DNA from: Bacteroidales bacterium
GTDB lineage: Bacteria > Bacteroidota > Bacteroidia > Bacteroidales > Bacteroidaceae
Assembly (NCBI GenBank): GCA_012518235.1
Contig: JAAYSY010000270.1
Coordinates: forward strand, 1-35,467
Direction: 5' to 3'
DNA: 35,467 nucleotides
In this document: positions 1 to 7,640 of the stretch, piece after piece
Layout: the number at the start of each line of letters is the position of its first letter
Numbering within the stretch: position 1 is the stretch's first letter
Notes under the pieces: model-generated
Database searches by the model: none
Told to the model about the DNA's origin: nothing
The model's input: the letters and a program-made list of their open reading frames with translations, nothing else
Program-made: the position numbers and the translations under genes

Positions 1-3
1 ATA

Positions 4-20
4 ATGTATTATAAATACAT
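4..20. repeat. Short perfect inverted repeat before the SPOR gene
   Basis: Arms ATGTATT (4-10) and AATACAT (14-20) flank a 3-base centre and end three bases before the start codon at 24. It may be a small hairpin in the 5' untranslated region or the spacer of a two-gene transcript that begins outside the window. The AT-rich arms make chance a real possibility. Confidence 0.3.
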
Positions 21-23
21 AGT

Positions 24-482
24 ATGCGTAAACTTATATTTTTATTCTTAGTTGCTCTTTTATCTGGAAATTTAGTTGCTCAAAATCATCAAAATATTGT
101 TGAAAGCTTAAAACGGAGTGTTCCTGGTCAAGGACGTATTGTTATTGTTCAAGATGCTCGTTTAGAAGCGTTGGTTGGAGTTAACCTAGATGTTATATCT
201 AGTACAGATCAGATGCTTAAAGTTCCTGGATTTAGGGTGCAGATTTATGCAGGGAAAAATTCTCGAGAGTCTCGAGCTGAGGCCACTTCTTTTGGTGAAA
301 AAGTAAAAGAGTTATTTCCTGAACTTCCTGTATATACCTTGTTTGTATCACCTCGTTGGTTATGTCGTATTGGAGATTTTAGAAGCATAGAGGAAGCAGA
401 TGCAATGATGAGGCAATTAGAAGAAACAGGAGCCTTCAAAGAGATTACTATTGTTCGTGAACAAATTAATATTCCTTTATAA
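24..482 (+). CDS. SPOR-domain periplasmic protein
   Basis: This 152-residue protein starts with a typical signal peptide: KR-type N-terminus, a hydrophobic stretch to about residue 18, then VAQ. About residues 67-145 form a SPOR-type repeat, beginning VPGFRVQIYAG and continuing through an alternating strand-helix pattern that includes LCRIGDF and a second helix EEADAMMRQL. SPOR domains bind denuded septal peptidoglycan in other bacteria, so an exported envelope or division-related role is likely, but no enzymatic domain is visible. The gene lies 15 bases before folE on the same strand and probably shares its transcript. From memory, related Bacteroides genomes have a triosephosphate isomerase gene just upstream; that lies outside this window. 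Confidence 0.85.
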   Translation: MRKLIFLFLVALLSGNLVAQNHQNIVESLKRSVPGQGRIVIVQDARLEALVGVNLDVISSTDQMLKVPGFRVQIYAGKNSRESRAEATSFGEKVKELFPELPVYTLFVSPRWLCRIGDFRSIEEADAMMRQLEETGAFKEITIVREQINIPL

Positions 483-497
483 TCAATTATTCATAAA

Positions 498-1082
498 ATG
501 GCGGATAATTACGATCAAATGCCCCCAGAGGTCTTAGCAGAGTTAGAAAAACATTATTGTGAAATTATAAAATTATTGGGTGAGGACCCATCACGAGAGG
601 GATTAATTAAAACTCCAAAACGTGTTTCTCGTGCGATGTGGAATTTAACTAGAGGGTATAGAATGAATCCTCGCGATGTCTTACTTTCTGCTAAGTTTCA
701 TGAAGACTATAAGCAAATGGTTATAGTCAAGGACATTGATTTTTTTTCACTTTGTGAACACCATATGCTTCCTTTTTATGGAAAAGCACATGTTGCTTAC
801 ATACCTAGGGATTATATTACTGGATTAAGTAAAATTGCCCGTGTTGTAGATATTTTCTCGCACCGTTTACAAGTACAAGAAAGAATGACATTTCAAATAA
901 AAGAGTGTATTCAAGAAGCTCTTGATCCATTAGGAGTAATGGTTGTGATAGAAGCTAAACATATGTGTATGCAAATGAGGGGAGTTGAGAAACAAAATTC
1001 AATCACTACGACTTCAGATTTTACTGGAGTATTTAATCAGTCGAAGACACGTGCAGAATTCATGAATTTAATTCGAGGATAA
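498..1082 (+). CDS. folE: GTP cyclohydrolase I
   Basis: This 194-residue protein converts GTP to 7,8-dihydroneopterin triphosphate, the first step toward tetrahydrofolate and other pterins, in the cytoplasm. The zinc ligands are visible as C86 and H89 in the CEHHMLPF motif and C157 in HMCMQMRG. The 71-residue spacing from C86 to C157 equals that of the E. coli enzyme (C110, C181). The substrate-handling segment [10 protein letters not shown] and the C-terminal EFMNLI are also typical. It follows the SPOR gene closely and is probably co-transcribed with it. A terminator-like hairpin lies about 50 bases after the stop. Identification is secure; this is the zinc type IA enzyme, not FolE2. Confidence 0.97.
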   Translation: MADNYDQMPPEVLAELEKHYCEIIKLLGEDPSREGLIKTPKRVSRAMWNLTRGYRMNPRDVLLSAKFHEDYKQMVIVKDIDFFSLCEHHMLPFYGKAHVAYIPRDYITGLSKIARVVDIFSHRLQVQERMTFQIKECIQEALDPLGVMVVIEAKHMCMQMRGVEKQNSITTTSDFTGVFNQSKTRAEFMNLIRG

Positions 1083-1131
1083 GAATAATGAGTTTGGGTT
1101 GATTAATAAATAATAGTTGTAGTAGAATGTG

Positions 1132-1169
1132 GAGGTTTGAAATGATGAAATTTGAACCTCTTTCTTTTT
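1132..1169 (+). terminator. Intrinsic terminator after folE
   Basis: GAGGTT (1132-1137) pairs with AACCTC (1155-1160), with partial pairing inside (GAAAT with ATTT), followed by TTTCTTTTT. It lies between convergent folE and dnaG and is oriented to end the folE transcript. Confidence 0.7.
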
Positions 1170-1226
1170 AAAAGAATGATTTTTAATTTTCCGTATTTAT
1201 ATTAGAACTAGTTTAAGTGGGTATTC

Positions 1227-3191
1227 TTAAGGAAGAATAACACGATCACCCAAACGTTTAGCCATCCCTGCTTGAATGTTTTTTAATTCTTGATAGCGAA
1301 TCATCATTTGATTACATGTTTCATTATCATTAAATACCTCTGGTTTCTGAAGCTCTTTTAATAGGTGTTTTATTTCTGAATCTACAATTTCATTTTTAAA
1401 GTTTCCCATTAAAGTGGGTACAATTTCATAGAGTCTATCTTCGTCAGGAATGATGGTTTCATCTTCTTTGTACAAGTTGCTAAGTTGATATTTATCACTA
1501 AGTAATTCTGCTGCTAAACGACTAATCTCTACATCTGAATGCTTTAAAAAGTAGTCGTCTACTTTGAAATTATCGTCTTTTAAATGTTCTCTTGCTTCTG
1601 CTAAGATTTGTCTGTGTATGGGATTGTGAAAAGAGAGATCGTCGTAGCTTAAGTCTTTAATAATAAACTCTATAACAGTAAGAGGAACTTCGTTTCCATT
1701 GTTATCTTCAACTTTACACATTATTTTTTCACCATAACGAAGTACAGTTTGAATAATTAAGCGTTCTATTTTGTAGAATAGTAGTTTTTCTTTTCCTTCT
1801 TGTGGTAAATAAGATTGATAATCGTGAGTTGAAGTAGCTTTTTCCTTTTTTTGTTCTTCTCTTTTTTGTCTTGATTGTAATTGTTGATCTTCTTTCTTTT
1901 TAAGTTTGCCTATTTCACCTGCGATAATACGCTCTTCAATATTTAGCAATCTACTACTCTCCTTAATATAAACAGAACGAACAATAGCCTCAGGAATAAC
2001 TGAAATGCTTTTTACAACACTACTAATAAGTTCTGCACGTTTTATAGGGTCGTTTGCCGATTCACTTAGAAGTAATTGCGTCTTAAATCGAATGAAGTCA
2101 ACTTCATTAGCAGTAATAAATGTTCTAAAGTCAGTAGCATTGTGTTTACGGGCAAATGAGTCTGGGTCTTCACCATTAGGTAATAGAACAACTTTAACGT
2201 TAAGTCCTTCTTCTAAAAGCATATCTATACCTCGTAAAGAGGCTTCAATACCTGCTGAGTCTCCGTCATATAGAACCGTTATATTTTCTGTAAATCGATG
2301 GATTAATCGAATTTGTCCAGGAGTAAGTGCTGTTCCCGATGAGGAGACTACATTTTCCACCCCTGCTTGATGCATGGAAATAACATCTGTATATCCTTCA
2401 ACTAAAAAGCAACAATCCTCTTTTACAATGCTTCTTTTGGCAAAATAAATGCCATAAAGCTCGTTGCTTTTGTGGTAGATTTCTGACTCAGGTGAGTTTA
2501 CGTATTTAGCTAATTTTGAATTGCTACTTAATATACGTCCACCAAAAGCGACTACTTTTCCTGATAGCGTGTGAATAGGGAAAATAACACGACCTCTGAA
2601 TCGATCGACTAGTTTTCCATATGATTCATAACAAAGTCCATTTTTAATTAAAAACTCTTGTTTAAATCCATTTTTAATGGCTTCTTGAGCTAGAGTATCA
2701 GATTCTTCAAGAGAATATCCTAATTGGAACTTTTTGATTGTATCGGGTCTAAAACCTCTTTGTTTAAAATAAGCTTGTCCAATGGATTTTCCTTCTAAAT
2801 GATTTTCCAATGTATTTTGAAAGTGATTGTTTGCAAAATCATTTACAATGAAAAGGCTCTCTCTTAAACTTTGTGCTTCTTTCTCTTCTGTGCTAAGTTC
2901 GCGTTCTTTTATTTCAATATTATATTTCTTTGCAAGAAATCGTAAAGACTCATAATAGTTAAGTTGTTCATGTTCCATAATGAAATGGACCACATTTCCC
3001 CCTTTTCCACAGCCAAAACACTTACAGATACCTTTAGCAGGAGAAACACTGAATGAAGGCGTCTTTTCATTATGAAAAGGACATAATCCAACAAAATTTG
3101 CTCCCCTACGTCGTAGGGTAACAAACTCTGATACAACATCTAAAATTTGTGCTGTATCCATTATTTGGTCTATTGTTGCTTTATCTATCAT
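1227..3191 (-). CDS. dnaG: DNA primase DnaG
   Basis: This 654-residue primase makes RNA primers at the replication fork. The N-terminal CHC2 zinc ribbon has C37, H40, C58 and C61. The catalytic core follows from about residue 115, with the TOPRIM signature LVEGYTDVISMHQAG and the metal-binding LYDGDSAG near residues 265-310. The C-terminal third is lysine/glutamate rich and probably ends in a helicase-interaction domain. The gene lies 76 bases downstream of tyrA on the same strand, so it could be read from the aromatic operon. A weak box TACCTTTA (minus strand, 3217-3210) may be its own promoter. A 7-bp inverted repeat (1222-1239) overlaps the stop codon. Confidence 0.97.
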   Translation of the reverse strand: MIDKATIDQIMDTAQILDVVSEFVTLRRRGANFVGLCPFHNEKTPSFSVSPAKGICKCFGCGKGGNVVHFIMEHEQLNYYESLRFLAKKYNIEIKERELSTEEKEAQSLRESLFIVNDFANNHFQNTLENHLEGKSIGQAYFKQRGFRPDTIKKFQLGYSLEESDTLAQEAIKNGFKQEFLIKNGLCYESYGKLVDRFRGRVIFPIHTLSGKVVAFGGRILSSNSKLAKYVNSPESEIYHKSNELYGIYFAKRSIVKEDCCFLVEGYTDVISMHQAGVENVVSSSGTALTPGQIRLIHRFTENITVLYDGDSAGIEASLRGIDMLLEEGLNVKVVLLPNGEDPDSFARKHNATDFRTFITANEVDFIRFKTQLLLSESANDPIKRAELISSVVKSISVIPEAIVRSVYIKESSRLLNIEERIIAGEIGKLKKKEDQQLQSRQKREEQKKEKATSTHDYQSYLPQEGKEKLLFYKIERLIIQTVLRYGEKIMCKVEDNNGNEVPLTVIEFIIKDLSYDDLSFHNPIHRQILAEAREHLKDDNFKVDDYFLKHSDVEISRLAAELLSDKYQLSNLYKEDETIIPDEDRLYEIVPTLMGNFKNEIVDSEIKHLLKELQKPEVFNDNETCNQMMIRYQELKNIQAGMAKRLGDRVILP

Positions 3192-3267
3192 TCTAAATTA
3201 AGTCTAAAGTAAAGGTAGTTCTATTTTATATAAAAACAGTGAGAGTACCTAAGAGTGTTAGCGCTTT

Positions 3268-4041
3268 TTATTTGATTTTTCTTCTTACATCCGTTAAGAA
3301 GTTCTGCATGCCATCGGCATCTTTACTCTTAATGATGTTAAGCAGTTTTTGAATTTCTCCCAATATATTCTCTACCTGAGCTGGTGTTTTAGAATTAAAA
3401 AGAATTTCTTGTAATAGGTAATCATCCTCGCTTAATAATCCTTTTGCAATCTCCATGTGTTTTTTAAAAGTTGTTCCTGGAGCTTCTTGGTGTTTCATTG
3501 TAGAAGCAAAAACAAGGGTAGAAACAAATGGTATTGATAAGGAGTAAGCAGCAGTAACATCATGTTCTTCAAAAGTGTACTCAAAAATATTCAGATTTAA
3601 GCTACTATATAAATCTTTAAAAAACACTTTACCAAGATGGTTGCTTTCACTAATGATAATAGCACTTTCATTACTTAATTTATTAAGTTTTGCAAAAGTA
3701 GGACCAAACATTGGATGTGTTGAAACATACGGAAATTTACATTGTTTATAGAAGTTTTTTAACCCATTTTTAACGGATGCAATGTCACTTAATATACAGT
3801 CTTTAGGAAGTATGGGCATAATATTTTCAAAAGCTTCTATTGTATATTTGAGTGTAACAGCATTTATAACTAATTGAGGTTGAAATTTTTCAATTTCATC
3901 TAATGATGTAAATCGATAAGCGTTATGAGTAAATCGTAGTTTTTGTGAGTCACGATCGTAAATAGCTGTTTCGTGTTGAAAGCTTAATAAGTCAAGGAAA
4001 AAAGAACCCATTTTTCCAGCTCCTAAAATTAATATTTTCAT
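3268..4041 (-). CDS. tyrA: Prephenate dehydrogenase
   Basis: This 257-residue protein oxidatively decarboxylates prephenate to 4-hydroxyphenylpyruvate, the tyrosine branch. The N-terminus is a Rossmann fold with ILGAGKMGSFF (GxGxxG) at residues 5-15. The catalytic region includes STHPMFGP near residue 107. It is a short, monofunctional form with no chorismate mutase domain and no clear C-terminal ACT domain; mutase activity comes from the neighbouring fusion protein. It is the last biosynthetic gene of the operon, 28 bases after the DAHP synthase gene. NAD rather than NADP use is expected from the family but cannot be settled here. Confidence 0.93.
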   Translation of the reverse strand: MKILILGAGKMGSFFLDLLSFQHETAIYDRDSQKLRFTHNAYRFTSLDEIEKFQPQLVINAVTLKYTIEAFENIMPILPKDCILSDIASVKNGLKNFYKQCKFPYVSTHPMFGPTFAKLNKLSNESAIIISESNHLGKVFFKDLYSSLNLNIFEYTFEEHDVTAAYSLSIPFVSTLVFASTMKHQEAPGTTFKKHMEIAKGLLSEDDYLLQEILFNSKTPAQVENILGEIQKLLNIIKSKDADGMQNFLTDVRRKIK

Positions 4042-4069
4042 TGAAATGATGTCTATAATATAAGAATAT

Positions 4070-5131
4070 CTATTTATTAATAATTTCTATTTGTTGGCGA
4101 ACAGATTCTTCATGAATAGCTTGGAATATATTCTTGATAAAGTCAGAATCCATATTGCATACTTCACCTTGTTCTGCTCTTTTCTCTAAAATTTCGTTAT
4201 ATCTACCCGATTGTAATACCGTAATATTGTGCTCTTTTTTATAAATACCTATTTCACGGCAGACACGCATACGCTTTGAGAGAATTTGTATTAAATCATT
4301 ATCACAATCATCAATTTGTTTTCTAAGTACGGATAGATTTTCTGTAGATTGAATTTCATCACGAATGACTAGTAGGCTTAGTATGTATTCTAATACCTGT
4401 GGTGTAACTTGTTGTTTTGCATCGCTCCAAGCTTCATCAGGACAACAGTGACTTTCAATAATAAGTCCATCAAAGTTTAAGTCCATGGCTTGTTGACTAA
4501 TAGAAGCTATTAATTCTCTTTTTCCACCGATATGGCTTGGGTCATTAAAAATAGGTAGGTTAGGAATACGGCGACGTAATTCAATGGGAATATGCCAGTT
4601 AGGTAGATTTCTATAAATTGATTTGTCAAAACTACTAAAACCTCTATGTATAGCTGCTAGTTTAGTTATACCTACATTATAGATTCGTTCTATTGCACCA
4701 ATCCAAAGTTCTAAATCTGGATTTACTGGGTTTTTTATGAATACAGGTATATTAACCCCTTTTAATGCATCCGCAATTTCTTGAACAGCAAAAGGATTAG
4801 CTGTTGTACGAGCCCCAATCCAAAGAATGTCTATATCCGCTTTAAGAGCTTCATAAACATGTTGTGCTGTGGCTACTTCAATGGCAATATACATACCAGT
4901 TTCTTTCTTCACGCGCTTAAGCCATTGTAGACCCTCTACGCCTATACCTTCAAAACCTCCTGGTTTGGTTCTTGGTTTCCATATTCCAGCACGAAATATT
5001 TTAATATTTTTGTCGGCAAGTTCTTTTGCTGTTTTTATTACTTGTTCTTCTGTTTCTGCACTACAAGGTCCTGATATAACAATAGGTCGTTCAGGACAAA
5101 TGCCAGGTAGTAAAATTGATTCTAGTTCCAT
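4070..5131 (-). CDS. aroF: Bifunctional DAHP synthase / chorismate mutase
   Basis: Residues about 1-250 are a type I-beta 3-deoxy-D-arabino-heptulosonate 7-phosphate synthase: VISGPCSAE near residue 18, AGIWKPRTKPGGFEG, WIGARTTANPF, FIKNPVNPD, HRGFSS and FNDPSHIGGKR, which carry the phosphoenolpyruvate, erythrose-4-phosphate and metal sites. Residues about 265-350 form an AroQ-type chorismate mutase helix bundle, starting LSVLRKQIDDCDNDLIQIL. The protein therefore catalyses both entry to the shikimate pathway and the chorismate to prephenate step. In the characterised Prevotella nigrescens homologue the C-terminal mutase domain also mediates feedback control by prephenate; the same is inferred here. 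The start codon lies one base after the aminotransferase stop, showing tight operon packing. Confidence 0.95.
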   Translation of the reverse strand: MELESILLPGICPERPIVISGPCSAETEEQVIKTAKELADKNIKIFRAGIWKPRTKPGGFEGIGVEGLQWLKRVKKETGMYIAIEVATAQHVYEALKADIDILWIGARTTANPFAVQEIADALKGVNIPVFIKNPVNPDLELWIGAIERIYNVGITKLAAIHRGFSSFDKSIYRNLPNWHIPIELRRRIPNLPIFNDPSHIGGKRELIASISQQAMDLNFDGLIIESHCCPDEAWSDAKQQVTPQVLEYILSLLVIRDEIQSTENLSVLRKQIDDCDNDLIQILSKRMRVCREIGIYKKEHNITVLQSGRYNEILEKRAEQGEVCNMDSDFIKNIFQAIHEESVRQQIEIINK

Positions 5132-5132
5132 A

Positions 5133-6329
5133 TTATATGTTTTTTTTGTTCATTGTGTTTTTTATGCGTTGTAATGCCTCACTTAGTTGATTGGGTGGGC
5201 AACAGAGTGAGATTCTAATGTATCGTTCTCCATTTTTTCCAAAAATAAATCCAGGAGTTATAAATACTCTAGCATTCTGTAGCACTTGTTCCGTTAGTTG
5301 TTCAACCTCTTGATAATGTGATGGGATTTTTCCCCATAAAAAAAGACCTACTTGGTTGGGGTTATAAGTACATTGTAATGTATTCATTATTTCCTCAGCA
5401 ATAATTCTTCTTTCTCTATATTGTTTATTATTTAGTTCGTACCAACTAGCCTCTGCTTGTAATGCTTTAGCTGCTGCTAACTGTAATGGGCGGAACATTC
5501 CACTGTCAATATTACTTTTGACTTTAAGTATCCATTCAATGAAAGTTGAATTTGTAGCTAACATACCGACTCTCCATCCTGGCATGTTATGACTTTTACT
5601 CATTGAGTTTAATTCAATACAACAATCTTTAGCTCCTCTAATAGATAGTAAACTTAAGGGTTCTTTGTTTAATATAAAACTATAAGGGTTGTCATTAATT
5701 AATATAATGTTCTTCCTTTTTGCAAAGGAAACTAATTTTTCAAAGAGATCTATTGTGGCTCTAGTTCCTGTAGGCATATGTGGGTAATTTATCCACATAA
5801 TTTTCACTTTTTCTAAATCCATTTGTTCCAGCTCTTGTAAGTTAGGATACCAGTTGTTTTCTTCACATAAGTTGTACTTAATAACTTCAGCACCTAATAA
5901 TTTACTTAATGAAGTATATGTAGGGTACCCTGGATCAGGAACTAATACTTTATCTCCTGGGTTGACAAAAGCCAAAGTAATATGTAAGATACCTTCTTTA
6001 GATCCAATTAAAGGTTGGATTTCATTTTTTGGATTTAAGTGTACACCATACCATTCTTTATACCATGAAGCAAAATTTTCTCTGAGTTCAGGAATACCTA
6101 TATAAGGTTGATAACCATGCGTGTTACTCTCTTTTGCTGATTCACAGAGTGTATTTATAGCTTCTTCTGATGGAGGGTTATCAGGGCTACCTATTCCTAA
6201 ATTGATAACAGGTTGCCCAGAAAGATTCATTTGAGCTACCTCTTTTAACTTTCTAGAGAAATAGTACTCGCTTATTGTTGATAACCTATTTGCTGGTTGT
6301 ATATTTATAGTGTGTTCAGTGTTTAGCAT
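5133..6329 (-). CDS. PLP-dependent class I/II aminotransferase of the aromatic operon
   Basis: This 398-residue fold-type I aminotransferase has the Schiff-base lysine K245 in NSMSKSHNMPGWRVGM, the INLGIGSPDNPP substrate segment near residue 42, DPGYPTY, and the C-terminal arginine segment GERYIRISLC. It lies between pheA (14-base overlap) and the DAHP synthase gene (one-base gap), so it most likely transaminates phenylpyruvate and hydroxyphenylpyruvate, or prephenate to arogenate. Sequence resemblance alone also fits aspartate or LL-diaminopimelate aminotransferases, so the substrate is an inference from context. The start at 6329 is supported by the translational overlap with pheA. Confidence 0.88.
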   Translation of the reverse strand: MLNTEHTINIQPANRLSTISEYYFSRKLKEVAQMNLSGQPVINLGIGSPDNPPSEEAINTLCESAKESNTHGYQPYIGIPELRENFASWYKEWYGVHLNPKNEIQPLIGSKEGILHITLAFVNPGDKVLVPDPGYPTYTSLSKLLGAEVIKYNLCEENNWYPNLQELEQMDLEKVKIMWINYPHMPTGTRATIDLFEKLVSFAKRKNIILINDNPYSFILNKEPLSLLSIRGAKDCCIELNSMSKSHNMPGWRVGMLATNSTFIEWILKVKSNIDSGMFRPLQLAAAKALQAEASWYELNNKQYRERRIIAEEIMNTLQCTYNPNQVGLFLWGKIPSHYQEVEQLTEQVLQNARVFITPGFIFGKNGERYIRISLCCPPNQLSEALQRIKNTMNKKNI

Positions 6330-7146
6330 ATTCTCCTAATATTTTAAGTTGGCTTATTAAAGGCTTTATGGCAGTTAGTGCTTGTAAGTACCGTTCGTAA
6401 TTACTATACGTAACGTCAATATAAAATTGATATTCCCACTCTCTACCGATAATGGGTAAAGATTGAATTTTAGTTAGATTCATCTGGTAAAATGAAAAAA
6501 CAGATAATACTTGAGATAAGCTTCCTTCCTCATGAGGTAGTGTAAAAACCAAACTTGTTTTATTGGGCTTGATACTCGCTTTGTAAGTGTTTACAATAGG
6601 TTCATTTGCTACCAGTAAAAAACGGGTAAAATTATGCTTATTGGTTTCAATACTTTTTTGAAGTATTTTCATATTGTATTGATTGGCAGCTTCCTCCGAG
6701 CAGATGGCTGCATGTCCTTTAAGATTATTTTCTTTTATTTTTTTAGCACTCATAGCGGTATCTTCTCCTTCTACTATTTTCAATTCAGGATGCTCATTTA
6801 AAAAAGCTCTACATTGCATCAATGCTATAGGGTGAGAATTTACTTCAGTTAAATCGTTCCAGTCTTCTTCAGGAAGACAAGCAAAACAGTGTGATATGCG
6901 TAGTTTTTGTTCACCTATAATTTGAGTGTCACTTTGTTTAACTAGTTCGTTATTGTAAAGAAGGCTACCTGCTATGGTGTTTTCTATAGCTAATAGACCT
7001 AGTGTTTGAGGTTCATTTTTTAATACATTAAAAATATCTTCAAATGTTTTACAGCAGATTAAGTCTATTTGTTCTTTTTCAAAAAGAAGGTGCACTGCAA
7101 TATCATGATAGGACCCATAAGTACCTTGTATAGCTATTCTTTTCAT
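6316..7146 (-). CDS. pheA: Prephenate dehydratase
   Basis: This 276-residue enzyme converts prephenate to phenylpyruvate. Residues about 1-180 form the dehydratase domain, with IAQGTYGSYHDIA-like start (QGTYGSYHD at 7-15), LAIENTIAGS near residue 73 and the catalytic TRF motif in HNFTRFLLV near residue 174. Residues about 195-276 form an ACT domain for phenylalanine feedback; the usual ESRP segment reads QSLP here (KIQSLPIIGREWEYQFYIDV), a modest divergence. There is no mutase domain. It is the first gene of the aromatic operon and is preceded by a leader peptide and terminator, so transcription is likely controlled by attenuation. Its stop region overlaps the aminotransferase start. Confidence 0.95.
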   Translation of the reverse strand: MKRIAIQGTYGSYHDIAVHLLFEKEQIDLICCKTFEDIFNVLKNEPQTLGLLAIENTIAGSLLYNNELVKQSDTQIIGEQKLRISHCFACLPEEDWNDLTEVNSHPIALMQCRAFLNEHPELKIVEGEDTAMSAKKIKENNLKGHAAICSEEAANQYNMKILQKSIETNKHNFTRFLLVANEPIVNTYKASIKPNKTSLVFTLPHEEGSLSQVLSVFSFYQMNLTKIQSLPIIGREWEYQFYIDVTYSNYERYLQALTAIKPLISQLKILGEYAKH

Positions 7147-7159
7147 TGTAAATTGATGT

Positions 7160-7197
7160 AAAAAAAGAATCCCGCACCTTTTTGGAGCGGGATTCTT
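7160..7197 (-). terminator. Attenuator terminator in the pheA leader
   Basis: On the minus strand an 11-bp perfect stem, AAGAATCCCGC at 7197-7187 with GCGGGATTCTT at 7175-7165, extends inside through CC/GG and closes on a short U-rich loop. It runs straight into a U tract (7166-7160). It lies only 13 bases before the pheA start codon, downstream of the promoter and leader peptide, so it can stop transcription before the operon. The 5' arm is also complementary to leader bases 7252-7244. Confidence 0.9.
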
Positions 7198-7252
7198 AAT
7201 GTATTGTTTGTGTTTTTATTTTTTATAAAATGCTACATAGCATACCCCGCTC
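7185..7252 (-). promoter_or_regulatory. Antiterminator pairing that competes with the pheA attenuator
   Basis: Leader RNA GAGCGGGGU (7252-7244), which covers codons 20-23 of the leader peptide, is complementary to AUCCCGCUC (7193-7185) in the 5' arm of the terminator: nine pairs with one G-U. The two structures exclude each other. A ribosome paused in the Phe/Tyr block leaves the first strand free and should favour read-through. A ribosome that reaches the stop codon at 7235-7233 covers it and should favour termination. A weaker pairing of GCUACA (7297-7292) with UGUAGC (7237-7232) could act as a pause hairpin. Confidence 0.82.
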
Positions 7253-7310
7253 TACTTTTAGTTGTAAAGTAAAAAAAGAAGTAATAATATGTGTAGCTAA
7301 ATAAATTCAT
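7233..7310 (-). CDS. Phe/Tyr-rich leader peptide of the aromatic operon
   Basis: A 25-residue open frame, MNLFSYTYYYFFFYFTTKSR then AGYAM, lies between the promoter and the attenuator. It has five Phe (4, 11, 12, 13, 15) and six Tyr (6, 8, 9, 10, 14, 23), with ten of these in codons 4-15. This composition just upstream of genes for Phe and Tyr synthesis is the hallmark of an attenuation leader, comparable in logic to E. coli pheL, which reads Phe only. The start lies about 15 bases after the predicted transcription start. The peptide itself probably has no other role. Its codons 20-23 encode the antiterminator strand. Confidence 0.87.
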   Translation of the reverse strand: MNLFSYTYYYFFFYFTTKSRAGYAM

Positions 7311-7329
7311 CTATTGCTTATAATATGTG

Positions 7330-7361
7330 CAAATGTATAGACAATAAATAAAACAAACAAA
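7330..7361 (-). promoter_or_regulatory. Promoter of the aromatic amino acid operon
   Basis: On the minus strand the -7 element TACATTTG (7337-7330) matches TAnnTTTG exactly, and TTTG at 7361-7358 lies 20 bases upstream as the -33 element; a second TTTG at 7357-7354 overlaps. This is the Bacteroidota primary sigma factor pattern. Transcription should start near 7325, about 15 bases before the leader peptide. Confidence 0.8.
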
Positions 7362-7640
7362 TGGTTTCTCTAAAAATATATTCTTTTCATAGGCTATGTT
7401 TGAATCGAATAAAATAAAGTTTCTATGAATAATGAGAAAACTTGAGATTATTTCAGTTTTAATAAAAATTGATTAGTGAGGCTCTGTTTTTTTAGTATCT
7501 TTAGATTCTTTTAAAAGACATAAGTCAAAACAAATAGAGTAATTAAGTAGATAACTTGTCTACTTGTAAATAGTATGAAAATGGTTAGCCCAGTTGATAT
7601 TAGCTGTTGATAAAGGCTAACAGTCTAAATTTTAATTGTT
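7362..7640. other. Intergenic region between the aromatic operon promoter and the alkaline phosphatase gene
   Basis: No gene is visible in these 279 bases. They hold the upstream part of the divergent control region. A 7-bp inverted repeat, AAGTAGA (7545-7551) and TCTACTT (7559-7565) with a 7-base spacer, lies 76 bases before the alkaline phosphatase start and could be an operator. TATCTTTA (7496-7503) is a near match to a -7 box for the plus strand, without a clear -33 partner. Confidence 0.45.

Noticed and set aside
2005-2370. A plus-strand open frame of 121 codons inside dnaG
   Set aside because: It lies fully antisense to a well-supported gene, and its translation has no recognisable domain or signal.
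7147-7361. A T-box or amino acid riboswitch upstream of pheA
   Set aside because: No T-box sequence or large structured aptamer is visible. The translated Phe/Tyr leader and competing hairpins account for the region better.
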